Positions 46,025 through 55,087 of a stretch of DNA of 64,000 nt are shown here, piece after piece. The notes under the pieces are model-generated. The model worked only from the letters and a program-made list of their open reading frames with translations. It was not told where the DNA came from and did no database searches. The stretch spans positions 3,580,001 through 3,644,000 of the forward strand of contig NZ_AP022870.1 of the NCBI RefSeq assembly GCF_011764545.1. Direction: 5' to 3'. The stretch's first letter is position 1; each line of letters begins with the position of its first letter. The stretch is from Phytohabitans flavus (GTDB lineage Bacteria; Actinomycetota; Actinomycetes; Mycobacteriales; Micromonosporaceae). Made by a program: the position numbers and the translations under genes.

Positions 46025-48722
46025 CAACCACAGCGCCGGCCGGACCAGACGGCGACGACCGGGCGAGCGCGGCGCCAGGCGACGACAATCCACGCGTCGA
46101 TGTCGACGCTGGCAACAACGCGTACATCGCTTTCGGCGACCAGACCAACATCGGGCGAGACCTCAACGTGTACCCGGCGCTGCCGCCGCCGCTGCCGGAA
46201 CCCGCGCGCTGCACCCTGCCCCGGGACACGACGGTGTTCACCGGCCGTGGCGGCGAGCTGAGCAGGATCACCGACGCCGTCCGGCACGCCGCGGACACCA
46301 GTGGGATCGTGGCCATCCACGCCATCGACGGGATGCCCGGCATCGGCAAGACCGCCCTCGCGGTCCACGCCGCCCACCAGCTCGCCGACCGGTTTCCCGA
46401 CGGGCAACTCTTCCTGGACCTGCACGCCCATACCCCTGGGCTGGCGCCTACCGACCCGGCCGGCGCGCTGGCCACACTGCTGGTCGCCGACGGCGTCGAC
46501 GCCCGCTACCTACCGTCCGACCTGGACGGGCGGGCCGCGATGTGGCGCGACCGCATGGCGGCCAAGACCGTGTTGCTGGTGCTGGACAACGCCGCCAGCA
46601 CCAGCCAGGTACAACCGCTGCTGCCTGGTAACCCGGCGTGTCTGACCCTGATCACCAGCCGCCGCCAGCTGGGAGACCTGCCCGGCCGCCCCGCGTCGCT
46701 ACGCCTGGACCAGCTCTCCGACCGGGAAGCCCAGGATATGTTCATCCGGTCGGCCGAACGCCCGGTCAGCGATCCCGCGGCGGTCGGGGAACTGGTTGAC
46801 CTGTGCGGGTATCTGCCGCTGGCGATCGCGATCCTCGCCCGCGTCTATACCCAGCACCCGTCCTGGACCATGGCCGACCTGATCGCCGAAACACGCGACA
46901 GCGTGCTGCGCCTGTCCGCCGAGCAGACCACCGTGACCGCCGCGTTCGACATCTCGATGCGGTACCTGCCGGCCACCCGCCGCCGGTTCCTGACCCTGCT
47001 CGGCCTGCACCCAGGAACCAGCATCGACCCTTACGCCGCGGCCGCGCTGACCGCGACCAGCCTCGATGACGCCACCGCCCATCTGGACGGACTGTGGCGC
47101 GACAACCTGCTCACCGAGACCGGCCGCCGCCGCTACGGCATGCACGACCTCATCCGCGCCTACACCCGCGACCTGGCCGCCACGCTCCCCGAGGATGAAC
47201 GCGAGCAGGCCCTCGACCGGGTCCTGGACTACTACCAGCACACCGCCACCCGCGCCGCGACCATCCTGGCCTCCGTGCCCCGACCCGATTGGGCCGCGAC
47301 GGGCGCGACCCGGTTCGCGGCGCCGCCGGTCGACGACCACCACCCCACCGCGCTGGCCTGGACCCGCACCGAACGACCCAATCTGCACGCCTGCCTCGAT
47401 CACGCCACCGACACCGACCAGCCCGCCAGGATCGTCGCGCTCACCGCCGCTCTCGCCCCGATCCTGCGCACAGACGGCCCCTGGATCGACGCGGTCACCC
47501 TCCATTCCACCGCCGCCCAGACCGCCCAACGACTCGGCGACCGGCTCGGGCAAGCCAACGCCCTCAACGACCTTGGGATCGTTCGGCGGCTGACCACGGA
47601 CTACCCGGGCGCGACCAGTGTGCTGGAGCAGGCGCTGGACCTCTTGACCACTCTCGGCCGTCGGCTCGGGCAGGCAAACGCGCTCCGCGACTTGGGGGAT
47701 GTGCGGCGGGCGAGCGGCGACTATCCTAGCGCGACCACCATGCTGGAGCAGGCGCTGGACCTCTACACCACCCTCGGCGACCGGCTCGGGCAAGCCAACG
47801 CGCTCACCGATCTAGGGGTCGTGCGGCGGCTGACCGACGACTACCCGGGCGCGACCACCATGCTGGAGCAGGCCCTAGACCTCTACACCACCCTTGGCAA
47901 CCGGCTCGGGCAAGCGAACGCGCTCCAGCACTTGGGGGTCGTGCGGCGACAGGTCGGGGACTACCCGGGCGCGACCAGCATGCTGGAGCAGTCCCTGGAC
48001 CTCTTGACCACTCTTGGCGACCGGCTCGGGCAGGCAAACGCGCTCCGCGACTTGGGGGCGTGCGGCGGCTGACCGACGACTACCCGGGCGCGATCAGCGT
48101 GCTGGAGCAGGCGCTGGACCTCTACACCAGTCTTGGCGACCGGCTCGGGCAGGCCGGCGCCCTCCGCAATCTGGGGGTCGTGCGGCGACAGGTCGGGGAC
48201 TACCCGGACGCGACCACCATGCTGGAGCAGTCCCTGGATCTCTTCACCACCCTCGGCAACCGGCTCGGGCAAGCCAACGTGCTCAGCGATCTAGGGGTCG
48301 TGCGGCAGCTGACCAGCGACTACCCGGGCGCGACCCGCGTGCTGGAGCAGGCCCTGGACCTCTACATCGCCCTCGGCAACCGGGGCGGAGAGGTCGAGGC
48401 ACTCAACGACTACGGGACGCTGTGCCGGGTCCGCGGGGATCTGGAGGGTGCCGAGAAGCAACATCGACGGTCGCTGGACGTCTCCCGGCAGATCGGCAGC
48501 GAATGGGACGAGGCACACGCCCTCGCGGGACTGGCCCGCTGCGCCCTCGCGGCCGGCCGGACCGCCGACGCGGCCAGCCTGCTGCGCGAGGCGGTTGAGA
48601 TCTTCACCCGGATCGGTGCCGCCGAGGCTCCAGAGGTCGCCGCCGAGCTAGCCGCGATCGAGACCGGAGAGCGCCCGGAAGGGGAACCCCCGACGAACAC
48701 CGGCCAGGACCTGCCAGCGTAG
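46021..48722 (+). CDS. NLR-like STAND (NB-ARC) ATPase with TPR sensor (one frameshift)
   Basis: About 900 residues after correction. N-terminus has the motif DAGNNAYIAFGDQTNIGRD (residues about 29-47), then NB-ARC: Walker A DGMPGIGKTALAVHAAHQLA, Walker B KTVLLVLDNAAST, sensor TLITSRRQL, GLPLA-like CGYLPLAIAILA, winged helix MHDLIRAYTRDLAA. The C-terminal part is eight 40-residue TPR units, seven nearly identical (LGDRLGQANALxDLG). A base is missing near 48056 in unit 5 (GGGGGCGTG where the others have GGGGTCGTG), after which the next frame continues to the stop at 48720. NB-ARC oligomers seeded by ligand would transmit the amyloid-like fold to the overlapping effector. Confidence 0.88.
47533..48491 (+). 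repeat. Eight 120-bp TPR-coding tandem repeats
   Basis: Units of exactly 120 bp begin at 47533, 47653 and so on; units 1-7 are very similar in DNA sequence (CTCGGCGACCGGCTCGGGCA-like starts), unit 8 is diverged. The one-base loss lies in unit 5. High DNA identity suggests recent expansion or gene conversion. Confidence 0.85.
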
Positions 48723-48926
48723 AGCGCCCAGCCGTCGCGCTGCTGTCCCCACTCCCGCCGGCAATGCGTACTGAGAGTGCGTCGCGGCGCCTGAAGTACG
48801 ACCTCTGACCCCCACCATCGGCCGGTTGGATCCCGGCCCATGTCGCGATGAGCCACCGCTGCGGTTCCGGCACGCTCGTGTCATGACGGCCAGGACCGCC
48901 CGGCCGGAAAGCAGGAGGGGAATGCG

Positions 48927-49652
48927 ATGTTCACGGAGTCGCAGCAACGCACCGCGGCAAGAGTTGCCGGTTTCGTGTTACTCCTGCTGATGGCAGCCGG
49001 GTTCTTTTCCCAAATCTTCGTGCCCGCCAAGCTGATCGTGGCTGACGACGCCGCGGCGACCGCTCAGAACATCCTGGATTCAGAACGACTCTTTCGCATC
49101 GGGGCGGCCGCCGATGTGCTCATCTTCGCAGCCGACATCGTGATGGCTGTTGCCTTCTACGTGTTGCTCAAGGCGGTGAGTCCGGGTCTCGCCCTGCTCG
49201 CGACGCTATGGCGGACGGCACAAGCGACCATCATGATCACGAACACGATCGCTTTCCTGTCGGTGCCCGCCGTACTGTCCGACCCCGGCAACGCCGACAG
49301 GTTGGAAACCGGTCAGCTCGAGGCTCTGGCCAACACGTACATCGGCGTACACACCACCGGCTTCAGCGTCGGGCTGGTCATGCTCGCCATGGGCAACGCG
49401 GTCTTCGCATACCTGTTGCTCAAATCGCGCTACGTACCCAAGGCCCTTGCCGCGTGGGGCGTGTTCGCCAACATCGTGCTGGCGACGTTCACCCTGGCGA
49501 TCCTGATCTTCCCGGGCGCCGAGGACACCGCCGCGATCGCGGCCGGCCGCTATGTGCCCGTGTTCTTCTTCGAAGTGATCCTCGGCGGCTGGCTCCTGAC
49601 CAAGAGTGTGCGGCTGCCGCAGACCACCGAACCGGTCGCCGTAGCACGCTGA
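48927..49652 (+). CDS. DUF4386 membrane protein
   Basis: 241 residues, about six transmembrane helices: VAGFVLLLLMAAGFFSQIFV, IFAADIVMAVAFYVLLKAV, GLVMLAMGNAVFAYLLLKSR, ALAAWGVFANIVLATFTLAI, FFFEVILGGWLLTKSV. The pattern IGAAADVLIFAADIVMAVAF is typical of DUF4386. ATG at 48927 with AGGAGG upstream. Function unknown. The 200 bp before it hold no gene I can support. Confidence 0.88.
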   Translation: MFTESQQRTAARVAGFVLLLLMAAGFFSQIFVPAKLIVADDAAATAQNILDSERLFRIGAAADVLIFAADIVMAVAFYVLLKAVSPGLALLATLWRTAQATIMITNTIAFLSVPAVLSDPGNADRLETGQLEALANTYIGVHTTGFSVGLVMLAMGNAVFAYLLLKSRYVPKALAAWGVFANIVLATFTLAILIFPGAEDTAAIAAGRYVPVFFFEVILGGWLLTKSVRLPQTTEPVAVAR

Positions 49653-49813
49653 GCGGCGCGGCCGCATGACCAGAAGGACCGCGAAGATCGATCCCGCCAC
49701 GGCCACCGTCGCGGGATCGCGCGGCGCACACGTCAGCAACCCCAGCCTGAAGCGTCGGCGGCCGGATATCGAAGCTGGGCGTGGCGGACGGCAAGGTGGG
49801 CGAGGATGTGCCG

Positions 49814-50203
49814 ATGGCTGATCATCGGCGTTGCCGTCTTGGGGTCACCGACGGTGAGCTTGAGCTTGCCGGCGCGCCAACCGCCCTCCGTGCCCTTGGC
49901 CAACGGCTCCGTCAGCACGCGGAGCCCGTCGAAGTAGCAATCACCGACGGGTCCGTAGCCCAGGACGTGACCAGCGGCCCGCTGCTTGTCAGCCTGAAAG
50001 GCACCACCACCCTGCATTTCTCCGGCGGCCCTGAATACCTCGGCATCATCTGGGACGCGCTCGATGGCGTGGCCGAACTAGCCGAGACCGCCGACGACCG
50101 CGGCGTCAATCGGCACCAGCACATCGAGTACTTCCCCGGAGACGAATACCGGTCACCGGATTCCATTCCCTTGGTCATCGTGGCCGATTGGGAGGATGGG
50201 TAG
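49814..50203 (+). CDS. Imm32-like immunity protein
   Basis: 129 residues from ATG 49814 (GTG 49781 is an alternative in-frame start). Pattern LGVTDGELELAGAPTALRAL, a central beta part (GPLLVSLKGTTTLHFSGG), and the closing QHIEYFPGDEYRSPDSIPLV resembles the Imm32 family, where 'HIEYxPGDxYLAPxSxPLVV' ends the domain. Imm32 proteins protect against polymorphic toxins; here none adjoins. The 3' end overlaps the ADP-ribosylglycohydrolase gene by 51 bp, tail to tail. Confidence 0.6.
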   Translation: MADHRRCRLGVTDGELELAGAPTALRALGQRLRQHAEPVEVAITDGSVAQDVTSGPLLVSLKGTTTLHFSGGPEYLGIIWDALDGVAELAETADDRGVNRHQHIEYFPGDEYRSPDSIPLVIVADWEDG

Positions 50204-51071
50204 CGGTTCGCGATGTTCCAGCCATGTCGCTGGGATTCCGCTAGGCCCGGTGTGGGCGGCGACGATGCCGCCCACGATGGCGGCGGTGGTGTCGACGTCG
50301 CCGCCGGCCTCGACGCAGGCACAGATCGCCGCCGGGTAGTCCTCAATCCAGGTGGCAGCGGCCCACAGCGCGAACGGCACCGTGTCGAAGGCCAGCACCT
50401 GCGAGCCGTTGCCGAGTTCGTAGGCGGCCTCGGCCACACTCACGCCCAGCAGGCGCCTGGCTCGCACGATGCCGTTCATCACCCGGCCGTCGATGAGATG
50501 GGCGAGCACCACGTCGAGCAACTCGGCCGGCTCAGGCCGCTGGCGGGTCAGCCGCGCCCAGCCCGCCTCAGCCGCGGCAACCGCGACCGCGGCCGCTCCG
50601 AGTACAGCGTCCGGGTGCGCATGGGTGACCTCCGCCGAGCGCATCGCTTCCAGCGCGGCGGCGCGGCTGTCGCCGGAATGGAAGGCGCCGAGTGGTGCCA
50701 CGCGCATCGCCGCGCCGTTGCCCATCGATCCCTGGCCATCGAACGCCGCCGCGGCGGCTTCGCGCCAATGCATGCCCTCGCGGATCTGACGGAGCAGGAC
50801 CACCGCACCACCGCCATAGCCGCGGTAGGGCTCGAAGCGAGCGGCGAACCGTACCGCCAAGCGGTCCTGATCGACACCGCCATGCTCTCGCAACTCGTCG
50901 ACGATCGAGCAGGCCATCTCCGTGTCGTCCGTCCACGGCCACGGGGCCTTCGGCAAGCGCCCACCAACCAGCGCCGCAAAATCAGATCCAGGAACGAAGA
51001 ACTGGGCGCCCAATGCGTCGCCCACCGACAGCCCGTCCAAACTGTCGTAACACAAGTCCAGCATGGTCATG
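50153..51071 (-). CDS. ADP-ribosylglycohydrolase family protein
   Basis: 305 residues from ATG 51071. DraG/ARH fold: DSLDGLSVGDALGAQF at the start, metal-binding WTDDTEMACSIVDEL, GNGAAMRVAPLG and a second metal site CVEAGGDVDTTAAIVGGIVA. The Asp pairs needed for the two Mg ions are present. Removes ADP-ribose from modified proteins or nucleic acids, so it could reverse an endogenous or toxin-made modification. Ends inside the Imm32-like gene on the other strand. Confidence 0.9.
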
Positions 51072-51151
51072 TTCCGAGCAATCCTGCCAGACCCAAGCGG
51101 CACTCGGAAGCCAGCGATGGCGACTGGTGGTGTGCGGCGAATTCGGGACGG

Positions 51152-52090
51152 TCAGCTTGATGGGCGGAGCGCGCTGAACTGTACGCCGGTGGCCTGTTCG
51201 GACAGCTCCCAAAGGCGGCGGCCGTGGTCCGGGTCGGTCGCGGCGGCGGACAGTTTCCCCTGCGCTGGGTGGCCGCGCAGCTCGCCTAGCCCTCCTGGGG
51301 CGATGAGCTGGCCTGGCCGCGCCGCGGGGTCGGTGGCGGCGAACAGTTGCGGCCAGGCACCTCGGTCGACCGGCTGGGCCAGCAGCGGGTTGCCGATCCG
51401 GCCCAGCAGTAGACGCCAGATCGGGGTGGTGGCGCTGGTCTGCAGGTTCGTGGCGGTGTAGCCGGGGTGGGCGAGGATGCTGTGCAGCGGGCTGGCCGCC
51501 GCGCTGAGCCGGCGGTGCAGCTCCCAGCCGAAGATCGCGTTGGCCAGCTTGGACGTGTTGTAGAAGCCCATTGGGGAGTAGCCGCGCGCGCCGGTCGGGT
51601 CGGCGAAGGGAAGCCTCGCCCGCCGGTGGTTGACCGAGGTGACCGTGACTACCCGCGGGTCACGGCTCGCATGCAAGAGATCGAGCAAAAGCCCGGTGAG
51701 GGCGAAGTGACCGAGGTGGTTGGTCGCGAACTGCACCTCGTGCCCCTGTGGACTGAGGGTGCGCGGCGGGGCCATCACTCCGGCGTTGTTGATCAGCACG
51801 TCCACCCGGCGGTGCTCGGCACGCATCCGATCGGCGAAATCCCGGACCGATTCGAGATCGGCCAGATCGATCCGGCGTACCTCCAGGTAGGTGCCGGGCG
51901 AGGCGGCGGCGATGCTGGCGGCCACGCGGCGCCCCTTCTCTTCGTCGCGGACGGCCAGCACCACGCGGGCGCCGCGGGCAGCGAGCGCCCGGCAGGTGGC
52001 CAGGCCGAGGCCGCTCGTGGCTCCGGTGACGACGAAGGTGCGGTCGGTCAGCGCGGGGATTCGTTCCGCGGTCCAGCTGTCAGCAGGCAT
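51152..52090 (-). CDS. Short-chain dehydrogenase (retinol dehydrogenase-like)
   Basis: 312 residues from ATG 52090. TGATSGLGLATCRAL, NNAGVMAPPRTL, catalytic Ser in VVTVTSVNHRRA and Tyr-Lys in YNTSKLANAIF, the spacing typical of long SDRs of the RDH/WW-oxidoreductase group. Divergent from a TetR gene 80 bp away, with a near-palindrome in between; likely its regulated target. Substrate unknown. Confidence 0.9.
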   Translation of the reverse strand: MPADSWTAERIPALTDRTFVVTGATSGLGLATCRALAARGARVVLAVRDEEKGRRVAASIAAASPGTYLEVRRIDLADLESVRDFADRMRAEHRRVDVLINNAGVMAPPRTLSPQGHEVQFATNHLGHFALTGLLLDLLHASRDPRVVTVTSVNHRRARLPFADPTGARGYSPMGFYNTSKLANAIFGWELHRRLSAAASPLHSILAHPGYTATNLQTSATTPIWRLLLGRIGNPLLAQPVDRGAWPQLFAATDPAARPGQLIAPGGLGELRGHPAQGKLSAAATDPDHGRRLWELSEQATGVQFSALRPSS

Positions 52091-52140
52091 GAGCCCCACT
52101 GTGCTAGTCGTGGCACCGAGTGTCAAGAGATGCCCTCGAT

Positions 52141-52157
52141 GCCATTGCCGGCATGGC
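52141..52157. promoter_or_regulatory. Candidate TetR operator
   Basis: GCCATTGCCGGCATGGC, a 17-bp near-perfect palindrome (inner TGCCGGCA exact) between the SDR and TetR starts. Confidence 0.55.
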
Positions 52158-52170
52158 GTAACATCGGCGA

Positions 52171-52806
52171 ATGAGATCTCGCGCGGACAGCAGCATGGCC
52201 GAACGCAAACGCCAGCTCGTCGCCGACGAGCTGCGCGACGCCGCCCTGATGCTGCTGGCCACCCGCGGCTTCGACGCGGTGACCGTCGACGACATCGTGG
52301 CGGCCGCCGGCATGTCGCGGCGCACCTTCTTCCGCTACTTCGCGTCCAAAGAGGACGTGGTCGTCCAGTTCCTGGCCGACATGGGCACAGACATCATCGC
52401 CGGGCTCGCCGCGCGGCCGCGCACCGAGCCGCCGTCGGTCGCGCTTCGCCACGCCTTCTGGGTACCGCTAGCCGCCTGCACCGACCACGAAGACCACGCC
52501 GAGCGAGCCCGAATCGTCGCCCGGCTGATACTCGACACCCCCGCCCTGCACGCCCGCTGGCTGGAACGCCAGATCCAGTGGCGATCCGCGCTGACCGCCG
52601 AGCTGGCCGTCCGCCACAGCCTCGACCCGGACACCGACCCCTACCCGCGGATGGCCGCTGGGATGGCACTACTGGCATTCGACACGGTGCTCCATCAGTG
52701 GCCGGCTGGCGGCGACGAGCAGCGGCTGGCCGAGCTGACCGACCGGGCCTTCGCCGTCGTGGCCCCGGCCCTCGACGCACTCACCGCGTCGCACAACGCC
52801 GGCTAA
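52171..52806 (+). CDS. TetR family transcriptional regulator
   Basis: 211 residues. HTH: LRDAALMLLATRGFDAVTVD, DIVAAAGMSRRTFFRYFASK, EDVVVQFLADMG. ligand domain follows (APALHARWLER-like helices). ATG at 52171; a second ATG 24 bases later (MAERKRQ) also fits. Probably represses the divergent SDR gene through the palindrome at 52141. Confidence 0.9.
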   Translation: MRSRADSSMAERKRQLVADELRDAALMLLATRGFDAVTVDDIVAAAGMSRRTFFRYFASKEDVVVQFLADMGTDIIAGLAARPRTEPPSVALRHAFWVPLAACTDHEDHAERARIVARLILDTPALHARWLERQIQWRSALTAELAVRHSLDPDTDPYPRMAAGMALLAFDTVLHQWPAGGDEQRLAELTDRAFAVVAPALDALTASHNAG

Positions 52807-52873
52807 CCCGCGCGCCCACCGCGCTCAGTGCCGTCGGCACGCTGGGTTCAACCGAGTCCTGCGCGGCCTCCGA

Positions 52874-53308
52874 TCACATGGCCGCGCGGTACCGAAGCTG
52901 CTCGCCGCGAACGGTGAACTGGTCCGTCCCGTCCTCGGCGACCACACCATCGACCGCGGTGGTCACCACGACCAGCGGCGGCCCTCCGGGGTCCCCGTCA
53001 TCGACGGTCCGCACCACCGCGCAACGCACGGCGGCCACGACCGGAAGCACCGCTTCGGGACCCACAGCAGCGTCGAAGACCGGCGCCTTGTCGACAAAGG
53101 ACCAAACGCGGCCGGCAGCATCCCTCACGTCGACACGTACCCACAGCGGGAACTCATCCGACACCCGAGCGACCACCTCGCCGGTCAATGACACCTGGTC
53201 GCCCGGCCGAAGCCGGTAGCCCAAACGCTGATCCACTCCCAAGCACGCGACGACCCTCTCAAGTCCACCATCAAGGAAGAGCTGGAAGTGGTACAGCCTC
53301 TCCCCCAT
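52874..53308 (-). CDS. Conserved hypothetical protein
   Basis: 144 residues from ATG 53308 (GTG 53329 possible). Beta-rich: ERLYHFQLFLDGGLERVVAC, GDQVSLTGEVVARVSDEFPL, WVRVDVRDAAGRVWSFVDKA, VRGEQLRYRAAM. No family recognised; a small beta-sandwich binding protein is plausible. The IS3-family element begins about 40 bp upstream of its start and may have separated it from its promoter. Confidence 0.6.
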   Translation of the reverse strand: MGERLYHFQLFLDGGLERVVACLGVDQRLGYRLRPGDQVSLTGEVVARVSDEFPLWVRVDVRDAAGRVWSFVDKAPVFDAAVGPEAVLPVVAAVRCAVVRTVDDGDPGGPPLVVVTTAVDGVVAEDGTDQFTVRGEQLRYRAAM

Positions 53309-53404
53309 GTCCACCGCCGCCAGCCGCACCGGGCGCTCGCCTTGCGCCCGCAGCGCGCGGACTGGGCTGCCCCGAATTTTTTGGACAGGCTCGTTTGGGC
53401 TAAT

Positions 53405-54316
53405 TCATGCGGCGAGCTGTCGGTCTTCGAACTCGTTTCGGACCTGTCGTGGTGTCTTGTAGGCCAGTTCCGAGTGGCGTCTGCGGGAATTGTAGTGGAG
53501 TTCGATGGATCTGGCAATGTCGTTGCGGGCGTGTTCTCGGGTCGGATAGGCGGTGCGGTGGACTCGTTCGTTCTTCAGTGTGGCGAAGAAGGATTCGGCT
53601 AGGGCGTTGTCATAGCAGCTGCCGGTCCGGCCGACCGATCGGCGAATGCCGAGTTTCTTCAGGGTGGCGCCGTAATCGGCGGACGTGTAGTTGCTTCCGC
53701 GGTCCGAGTGGAAGATGACGTTGTCGGCGAGGCGGTGGTTCGTGGCGGCCATCGTGATGGCTGCGGCGATGAGTGGGGTGCGGTAGTGGTCGTCCATGGC
53801 CCAGCCGACGACTTCCCGGGTGTGGCAGTCGATAACGGTAGCGAGGAATAGCCAGCCTTGCCAGGTCGGGATATAGGTAATGTCTCCGACGAGTTTTTGT
53901 CCGGGAGCGGAGGCGGTGAAATCGCGGGCGATCAGATCGGGGATGTGGTGCGCGGTGTGGTCGGCAACGGTGAGGCTGTGCCGCCATGGCCGGGGCTGGC
54001 AGGGCTGCAGGCCGAGCTCGCGCATCAACGCTCGGACGAGTTCGGGTCCGCAGGCGATGCCGTGGTCGGCCAGGTCGGCGTGGATGCGCCGGTAGCCGTA
54101 GGTGCCGTCGGACGCGTCGAAGAAGTGGGTGATGAGGTGTTTCAATTCCTGACGCCGGCGGGCGGTCGCGGATTCCGGCCGCTCCCGCCATTCGTAGTAT
54201 CCGGATCGGGACACGTCGAGCCACGCGCACATCTGCACGATCGACGGCGTGTCGAGATGGTTGTTCTGTGATTTGGCTGCGTACTCGGCGTCGATGAACT
54301 CGAACGTGTCGCTCAC
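53405..54316 (-). CDS. IS3-family transposase OrfB (DDE integrase)
   Basis: 303 residues, GTG 54316 if translated alone. HTH_21 part (YGYRRIHADLADHGIACGPE) and rve integrase core with the DDE triad: Asp in VGDITYIPTWQG, Asp in FHSDRGSNYTSADY and Glu in NALAESFFATLKNE; C-terminal HYNSRRRHSELAYKTPRQV. Normally made as an OrfAB fusion by -1 frameshifting: a run of six A before G in orfA (54351 down to 54345) would give LKK followed by SRSVLRPGSSVSDTFEFIDA. Confidence 0.92.
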   Translation of the reverse strand: MSDTFEFIDAEYAAKSQNNHLDTPSIVQMCAWLDVSRSGYYEWRERPESATARRRQELKHLITHFFDASDGTYGYRRIHADLADHGIACGPELVRALMRELGLQPCQPRPWRHSLTVADHTAHHIPDLIARDFTASAPGQKLVGDITYIPTWQGWLFLATVIDCHTREVVGWAMDDHYRTPLIAAAITMAATNHRLADNVIFHSDRGSNYTSADYGATLKKLGIRRSVGRTGSCYDNALAESFFATLKNERVHRTAYPTREHARNDIARSIELHYNSRRRHSELAYKTPRQVRNEFEDRQLAA

Positions 54317-54624
54317 CGATGATCCCGGGCGAAGTACGCTGCGGCTTTTTTAAGGAATTCATTCTCCATGCGCAGTTCCCGCGCTTCGCGTTCGAGTTGG
54401 CGTAGCCGTTCCCGTTCGCTGACATTCAAGGCGGGTTCGTCGCTGGCGTGTTCGCGTCGATACGCGGCAACCCAGTTACCAAGAGTTCCCTCGCCGATAC
54501 CGAGTTCACGGGCGACCGTAGCGATCGGCCGTGACCCCTCGATCACCAACTTCACCGCTTCTTCCCTGAACTGCGGGGAGAAAGTCCTCTTCGCGCGTGG
54601 CAACTGTTTTCCTCTCCAGATCAA
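54313..54624 (-). CDS. IS3-family transposase OrfA
   Basis: 103 residues. HTH Transposase_8: KRTFSPQFREEAVKLVIEGS, IATVARELGIGEGTLGNWVA, and a leucine-zipper-like helix LRQLEREARELRMENEFLKK. Stop overlaps the orfB start. Binds the element ends. Confidence 0.92.
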   Translation of the reverse strand: MIWRGKQLPRAKRTFSPQFREEAVKLVIEGSRPIATVARELGIGEGTLGNWVAAYRREHASDEPALNVSERERLRQLEREARELRMENEFLKKAAAYFARDHR

Positions 54625-54666
54625 CCAATTCTACTTGGTCCACCTGTCCGGAAAACCCGTGGCGGC

Positions 54667-54870
54667 TCAGACCCCGGCAGCGAACCCGACCGTCGGTATG
54701 CCGATCCGCCGGGTGTGTGCCTCACGCACCTCGTAGATCGCGGCGAGCTGCGAGGCCGGCTGTTCCTCGTCGCTAACCCAGAACCGAGCACCAGCTAACA
54801 ACGCCCGTCTACACGCCACGACGGCCTCGCCGTCTCCATCAAGCAGCCGAACGAGCCGATCACGATCCAC
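54667..54870 (-). CDS. Short hypothetical protein beside the IS3 element
   Basis: 67 residues from GTG 54870: VVACRRALLAGARFWVSDEE then LAAIYEVREAHTRRIGIPTV. The stop lies just outside the IS right end, so the gene may be whole or may be the start of something cut by the insertion. Family not recognised. Confidence 0.3.
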   Translation of the reverse strand: MDRDRLVRLLDGDGEAVVACRRALLAGARFWVSDEEQPASQLAAIYEVREAHTRRIGIPTVGFAAGV

Positions 54871-55046
54871 ATTGCGAACCTACCGAACACGCGACCGCCG
54901 CTGGCGTGTCCTGCCGTCGCCAACAGCAAACCATCCGTGATCCGCCGCGCCAACGCCACACAGGGCCAGGCCAGCACCGTCATGACGGCCATTGAACATG
55001 AGTCATCGGTATGACCCACACGTGTCTCCCGCAGGCCGAAGGCGCA

Positions 55047-55087
55047 TAGCCACCAGGGACTCGAACCCCGAACCCGCAGATTAAGAG
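55047..55087 (-). tRNA. 3' fragment of a tRNA-Lys(CTT)-like gene, possible att remnant
   Basis: On the minus strand CTCTTAATCTGCGGGTTCGG continues with GGTTCGAGTCCCTGGTGGCT: an anticodon loop CTCTTAA, then a complete T arm (CGGGG-TTCGAGT-CCCTG). The 5' half is missing; the bases before it (GTTTCC) cannot pair with TCTGC. Integrative elements that use tRNA genes leave exactly such 3' pieces, so this may be an attachment-site remnant rather than a working gene. Confidence 0.6.

Larger units (their letters stand above)
53368..54664 (-). mobile_element. IS3-family insertion sequence
   Basis: About 1.3 kb with orfA and orfB on the minus strand. Ends carry imperfect inverted repeats: TGCCCCGAATTTTTTGGACA at the left and, reversed, CGCCACGGGTTTTCCGGACA at the right, both followed by GG. 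Base composition is AT-richer than the neighbourhood. Both frames and the frameshift site look intact, so it may be active. Confidence 0.88.

Noticed and set aside
47533..48491. Tandem 120-bp repeats as a mobile or satellite element
   Set aside because: They are in frame and encode TPR units of the STAND protein.
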